Shown here: piece by piece, positions 59,323 through 64,000 of the stretch
Numbering within the stretch: the first letter of the stretch is position 1
Layout of the letters: every line of letters begins with the position of its first letter
Source of the DNA: Trema orientale
Taxonomy: Eukaryota > Streptophyta > Magnoliopsida > Rosales > Cannabaceae
NCBI GenBank assembly: GCA_002914845.1
Contig: JXTC01000071.1
Span: forward strand, 1,001,633 to 1,065,632
DNA: 64,000 nucleotides
Direction of reading: 5' to 3'
Program-made: the position numbers and the translations under genes
Notes under the pieces: model-generated
The model's database searches: none
Told to the model about the DNA's origin: nothing
The model's input: only the letters and a program-made list of their open reading frames with translations

Positions 59323-61029
59323 TCATTTTTTAGGATGAACAGCGTACCAAGTCTGAATGGCAGTTAATAAAAGTGCCGTTGCAGCAGCAAAAAGAGCCAA
59401 TATTGTCCAAGGACTACTAAAATGATCCCGAATAACTTGAGCTATCCAAAATGCAGACCTTCTCTCGTAGTGTCCTTGTATTTTAGTTGTGACATCAATA
59501 TAAGTTTTGTCATCCGACACTATGTTAGAGCCTATAGTATTGAATAGATGAGCTACTTCTGCATCACTGCTAAGACGGTTCCAGAGTATGTTAACAGACC
59601 TTAGATCCTTAACGTCTTGTTCAGTATCAATGAGCGAATCTAGGAAGCTTAAATAGGAAGTGACTCCATATTCATTTTTGTAATTATCGGGACACATCTC
59701 ATAGGCAACCAAATTCCACAACTTACGTATCATCGAGCTGTCCACAATTAATTGAGGAAGTTTGAGTATACCCGTCATACCAAAATATCGAGAATGGAAA
59801 GATATGGCTGCCATGCTTGTACTGTCACTTCGCTTCAACTTTATCCCTGTTGCTTTAAGTTCCTGGACATTGCGAAAAGATGGACGTCTATACCTTATAT
59901 TTCTTGGAACAATTCCTAAGCACTCGAAACAAGGCTCTATAAATTGTTCCATCAAACAAGGTATAACAGGTTGCTTTGGTATCCCAAGGACGTTAAATAT
60001 GAGACCACAACAACAACAACAAGTAAAAGTAGCACAAAGAGCCCAAGCACCCATGATGACGAAGCCACTAATGAACTTCAGTATTATAATTGTTGGTCTG
60101 AAAATTGCCCTATTCATTGCACTAATAATTGTACTAATTATTGTACTAATTATTCTAGTGCCTTGGTAATGATTATTGTTAAGGAGTAATGTTGACCGGA
60201 GAAGGTCGAGAAGGTGCACTGGTGGATTAGATGGATCAAGCAAAGACAACGTGTTCCTATATCGACTCCCATGGTCTTCTGCAGGCGATACCATAGTGTT
60301 CAGGTAAACAAAATTGCTGATACTGCCTATAAATTCGTCTTTTTTTTTCTTTGAACACAGACTCAGTAACAACTCAAGTACTTGAAAGGGGATCTGGTTC
60401 TCCAGCAGAAACAAATCTTGTTGTACCAACTTTGCCTGACCGTTACTGATATCAAACTCTTTTAACTCGTTTCCAACATAACAGTGTATGAATTGCAACA
60501 TTGAACATCCATCCAAGAACAGCATCCTAGCAAGGGTCTCGTCATCATAGGTCCTAATCACCTCATCATCAAACCCTTTCTTCAAATCCTCAATCTTATT
60601 CTTGATTGTTTTGAGTAAGGTTGGCCCCGGTTGATCGCTAGCTTTGAAAAATCTTGCTGCCAGTTTACCTTTGAACTCCTTCTTCATTAAACTGTTATGA
60701 TGATGATGAATGGGACCAATGGCTATAACTCCTGGATTATAATGCGTTTCGAAATTCTTTCGTAGCACCTCCGGAACGGGACGTATCTTTCTTCTGTGAA
60801 CACTATCATTTGGACCAACAACACTGTTTTTTTCATCATTTTGCTCTTGTAGAAAACATAGTAGATCGGTATCTTTAACGCTCAGCCCCTCATTAGTGGA
60901 ATCGGTCGCTTGGTGATCATGGCTTGAGTTTGCTTGACCGTGTTGCCCTGTTTTCACAGCCTCGATTTCCTGCTCTTGCAAAGTTAGTGTTGGATCAACG
61001 TCCACTACTACATGATCTTCCCCAGCCAT
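59323..61029 (-). CDS. DUF247 (UPF0481) protein with an extra hydrophobic Cys-rich insert, 568 residues
   Basis: Single-exon gene starting with the ATG at 61029. Family landmarks: RRKIRPVPEVLRKNFETHY, VIAIGPIHHHHN, ARMLFLDGCSMLQFIHCY, QDLFLLENQIPFQVLELLL, HLLDLLRSTLL, ISFHSRYFGMTGILKLPQLI, YEMCPDNYKNEYGVTSYLSF, and the C-terminal membrane segment (about residues 541-562: WTILALFAAATALLLTAIQ) ending AVHPKK. It is about 120 residues longer than the copy at 23426-24775. The extra parts are an acidic N-terminal extension (about 45 residues) and an insert at about 297-385 with hydrophobic runs, five cysteines in a row (near residue 336) and further Cys. The insert lies between the LLRSTLL region and the ELKATGIK region. 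It may add one or two membrane segments. Function unknown, as for the family. Confidence 0.88.
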   Translation of the reverse strand: MAGEDHVVVDVDPTLTLQEQEIEAVKTGQHGQANSSHDHQATDSTNEGLSVKDTDLLCFLQEQNDEKNSVVGPNDSVHRRKIRPVPEVLRKNFETHYNPGVIAIGPIHHHHNSLMKKEFKGKLAARFFKASDQPGPTLLKTIKNKIEDLKKGFDDEVIRTYDDETLARMLFLDGCSMLQFIHCYVGNELKEFDISNGQAKLVQQDLFLLENQIPFQVLELLLSLCSKKKKDEFIGSISNFVYLNTMVSPAEDHGSRYRNTLSLLDPSNPPVHLLDLLRSTLLLNNNHYQGTRIISTIISTIISAMNRAIFRPTIIILKFISGFVIMGAWALCATFTCCCCCGLIFNVLGIPKQPVIPCLMEQFIEPCFECLGIVPRNIRYRRPSFRNVQELKATGIKLKRSDSTSMAAISFHSRYFGMTGILKLPQLIVDSSMIRKLWNLVAYEMCPDNYKNEYGVTSYLSFLDSLIDTEQDVKDLRSVNILWNRLSSDAEVAHLFNTIGSNIVSDDKTYIDVTTKIQGHYERRSAFWIAQVIRDHFSSPWTILALFAAATALLLTAIQTWYAVHPKK

Positions 61030-61445
61030 CTTTCTGTATTGTTCCTAAACAAAGACAAATGCAAGGTTATATGTATAATCACAATTTCTTACAGTTTTAA
61101 ACTCACTGACAATCATGGGGATTAATTTCTTCTCTTTCCTAACTATGGAAAATATTACGTATACAATACCTCGAAGATTTCTAATTTATGCAAATTTCAT
61201 TTGGATTGGACGTGGCACTAATTAAAAAGATGAACAACCAAATTATCCTAGATGAGTAACGATGATCAGTCTGCACCAATTATAAGTTTCTTAGTTAAAA
61301 GAACATCAAAGTAAAAGATAGATAATCGGATAATCGGACAAAGAGCTGTAACTAATAAGAAGAGCATTTTAGAATTAAATAACAAGCAAAAAATATTTAA
61401 GTTTTGAATCACGAACTCAATTGTTGGCCATTAATATGTTCCTTT
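61030..61445. other. Upstream region of the second DUF247 gene, up to the copia element
   Basis: AT-rich. It holds the DUF247 promoter (minus strand). No clear TATA box picked out. Confidence 0.4.
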
Positions 61446-61725
61446 TGTTAGAAACTAAATTTTTTGTGACCTATTGGGCCATAATTAAGTAATTTAGTTA
61501 TTTGAGCTTGTGTTGTGAGTTGGGCTTATTTTGTGTATATCTAATAGCTCATAGTTTAATACCTAAGTTTTTAGAGTATTCTTGTATTTCTAGATAGTAT
61601 AATTAATTAGGTGGTTGGAGGTTAGATAAAGTATTCTTATACCATCTAGAATTATCCTTGGAGTAGTATAAATAGAGTGCTCATCCCTTAGCCTTTCTAG
61701 CCTTAAAAATCTCCTATTTCCAACA
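61446..61725 (+). repeat. 5' LTR of the right-edge copia element, 280 bp
   Basis: TGTTAGAAAC at the left end and TTTCCAACA at the right, with a TATA-like gtataaatag near 61665. It is followed three bases later by the primer site. Confidence 0.8.
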
Positions 61726-61966
61726 AAGTGGTATCAGAGCGAGATTGTGAGTTCTCTTGAAATTCTAAGTATACTATGTGGTTGCAGCTTTGACTGATCT
61801 TCTACATAAGAAAAGATTTCTTGAGATTGAGAGTATTAGCCATTTGTTCCAAACATACCACTATTACATATCAAATCGAAGAGTTCGACGAGACGAATAT
61901 GCTGTCGGTAAAATCAGCCCAATTGGAGTCTGAACGAGTCGTCGGAAGTTTGTTGCCATAAACTGA

Positions 61967-62152
61967 GTCAACTCACTGAGTTGAGCAGAGTCAGAGCCAT
62001 TTGACCGAGCTATTGACCAAGCCGTCAAAGCCATTTGACCGCGCGGTTGACTAAGCCGTCAGAGCCTTTGATCGCATTGTTGACCAAACTGTTGACCAAC
62101 GTTAACCGTTGACTGAGTGGTTGACTTTGACCAAGTCGATATACCAGTCAAT
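61967..62152 (+). promoter_or_regulatory. Cluster of W-box cores (TTGAC) in the copia leader
   Basis: Counted by eye: nine TTGAC on the plus strand and three on the minus strand in about 185 bases. Many continue to TTGACC or TTGACT, and they sit within a loose repeat (for example gagccatttgaccg). WRKY factors bind TTGAC[C/T]. Function in expression is inference. Confidence 0.55.
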
Positions 62153-64000
62153 CTTAAGGTTTTTCGACATTTCGGATCCATCCGTGTAGTCGAAATTTCC
62201 AAAAGCTCACTCTGTTAAGAGCTATGGCTACTGGCAATTTAGTATCTCTTCAAGTTCCACCACTCTATGGCAGCAACTTTGATAATTGGACTATCAAAAT
62301 AAAGGTCATTCTTGGAGTACATGATGTCTGGGATATAGTAGAGAAAGGCTACAAAGAGCCAAGAAATGAGGCGATACTTTCCTCAACTCCAAAGGATAGT
62401 TTAAAAGATTTAAGGAAAAGAGACAAAAAAGCTCTCTTTCTCATCTACCAAGCCTTAGATGACAATGAGTTTGAAAAAATCTCAAGTGCAACCTCCACCA
62501 AGGAAGCATGGAAGAAACTTCAAATTTCATACAAGGGAGAAGAAAAAGATAAAAAGGTCCGCCTTTAAAATCTAAGATGAGAGTTTGATTTGCTACACAT
62601 GACAGAGACTGAGTCAGTCTCTGACTACTTTTCTAGAGTTTTAACCATTTCCAATCAAATGAAGAGAAATGGTGAGAAATTAGAAAATGTTATGATCATA
62701 AAAAAGATTCTTCGATTGCTAGATCCAAAATTCGAGAATATTATTACTGTCATTGAAGAAACTAAAGATTTAGGAGCCATGACAATAGAACAACTCTTGG
62801 GTTCCTTGCAAGCCCACGAAGAAAAGAAAAGGAAGACACAAAATTTTAATGAGCAGCTCCTCAAGGCTCAACTCAAAGAGAAAAAAGAAGATTTTAGCAA
62901 TGGAAGAGGACGTGGAAGAGGTCGTGGCCAAGGAAGAAGTCGTAGATGTGGAAGGGGAGGAAGAGGATGCTTCAACAACAATTATGAAAATGAAGATAAA
63001 AGAGAAAGATCGACAAGAGATCGTGGAAGAGGTAGCTCATGGTGTTTGCATAACAAGTCCCAAATCAAGTGTTATAACGGTCAGAGATATGGTCATTATG
63101 CTTCCGAACATAGAGCTCTAAAGAAGGTGCAAGAGAGAGCCAACTATACCGAAGATAAAAGATAGGAGGAAGATATATTGTTGTTAGCTTGCAAGGAGAC
63201 TAATGGGTGCCAAGAAAATATATGGTACCTTGACAACAGTGCAAGCAATCATATGTGTGGAAGAAGAGACATGTTCGTAGAGCTTGATGAGTCGGTGATT
63301 GGGAATGTTTCATTTGGAGATGATTCCGGCAACAGTAAAGAGCAAAGGTAAAATTCTCATATGCTTGAGAAATGGAGAACATCAGTTTATTCCAAACATT
63401 TACTACGTGCCTAACATGAAGAGTAATATCTTGAGTTTTGGCCAACTCTTAGAGAAAGGCTATGATAGTCACATGAAAGAAAATAGTCTTTCTTTAAGAG
63501 ACAATAGAAATAAGTTAATTACCAAAGTACCAATAATGAGAAATAGAATGTTCTTGTTACACATCCAAAATGATATGGCAAAGTGTCTAAAGGCTTGCTA
63601 CAAAGATTCTAAAGGCTTGCTACAAAGATTTATCGTGGCTTTGGCACATAAGGTGTGGACATCTCAATTTTGGCGACTTAGAATTATTAGCAAAGAATGA
63701 GATGGTTCGAGGTCTACCTTTCATCACTCAACCAGACCAATTATGTGAAAGGTGCTTATTAGGAAAGTAATTCAGAAGAAGTTTTCCAAGAGAATCAAGT
63801 TCCCGAGCCCATAAACCGCTTGAGCTCATACATACTGACGTGTGTGGTCCAATAAGACCAAGTTCTCTCGGTAAGAGTAACTACTTTCTCTTCTTTATCG
63901 ATGATTTTTTAAGAAAGACCTAGGTGTATTTCTTGAAGGAGAAATCAGAAGTATTCAAAAAATTCAAGAAGTTCAAGGCACTTGTTGAAAAGGAAGGTGG

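Larger units (their letters stand above)
61446..64000 (+). mobile_element. Ty1/copia retrotransposon, left end only (5' LTR to start of integrase), runs off the right edge
   Basis: Fossil element, plus strand. Parts: 5' LTR 61446-61725; primer site TGGTATCAGAGC at 61729-61740; leader with W-box cluster; gag region from 62224, with a UBN2-type start, an Arg/Gly-rich basic stretch near 62900-63050 and a zinc-knuckle-like area after it; protease region near 63220 (WYLDNSASNHMC); the GAG-pre-integrase and integrase start near 63650-63990. The order gag, protease, integrase marks it as copia. The frame is broken in several places (at least three in the part seen), so it looks inactive but younger than the element at 25-31 kb. 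The other LTR is outside the window, so age cannot be estimated. Confidence 0.85.

Overview
This is a window from a dicot plant nuclear genome. The evidence is genes with conventional GT-AG introns, a TIR-type NLR (a class absent from grasses), DUF247 genes, a plant DUF4408/DUF761-type gene, plant Ty1/copia elements and an L1-type LINE. The sequence is AT-rich. The closest architecture I know for the large resistance gene is the Ma nematode-resistance gene of Prunus, so a rosid, possibly Rosales, is a reasonable guess but not proven.

Left part (1-25 kb). A small secreted cysteine-rich peptide gene runs off the left edge on the minus strand. Next comes a very large TIR-NBS-LRR gene (1241-12412, plus strand). 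I can follow it through 12 exons with consistent splice phases to a predicted protein of about 3019 residues. After the LRRs it carries eight post-LRR (PL, C-JID-like) modules, and six of these belong to a three-module unit duplicated in tandem (exons 6-8 and exons 9-11). Downstream is a decayed second copy of the same kind of gene (about 14975-16242 and 19088-19209). It is split by the 3' end of a gene for a phage-type organellar RNA polymerase (RPOT, 16243-18928). A minus-strand Ty1/copia fragment follows, then scattered DUF247 fragments and one intact DUF247 gene (23426-24775, minus).

Middle part (25-46 kb). This is mostly repeats and relics: an old, badly broken Ty1/copia element with two LTRs (25169-30732), unidentified exon-like pieces, a second TNL pseudogene on the minus strand (37272-39445), a 5'-truncated L1-type LINE (40608-42675, minus), and a lone LTR with two MITEs nested in it (44266-45934).

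Right part (46-64 kb). An intact four-exon OTU-domain deubiquitinase gene sits here with an unusually GC-rich first exon (47263-49380). It is followed by an intact single-exon gene for a small membrane protein with a DUF761 tail (52615-53325), a tract of degenerate GTAAC-type repeats inside a directly duplicated segment (54.4-57.5 kb), a second intact DUF247 gene with an unusual hydrophobic cysteine-rich insert (59323-61029, minus), and the left end of another Ty1/copia element whose leader holds a dense cluster of W-box cores.

The functional theme is surveillance and cell-surface gene families (TNL, DUF247) that expand by tandem duplication and then decay. The most interesting object is the giant multi-PL TNL. 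All functional statements rest on reading the sequence and on memory of protein families. No database search was possible.
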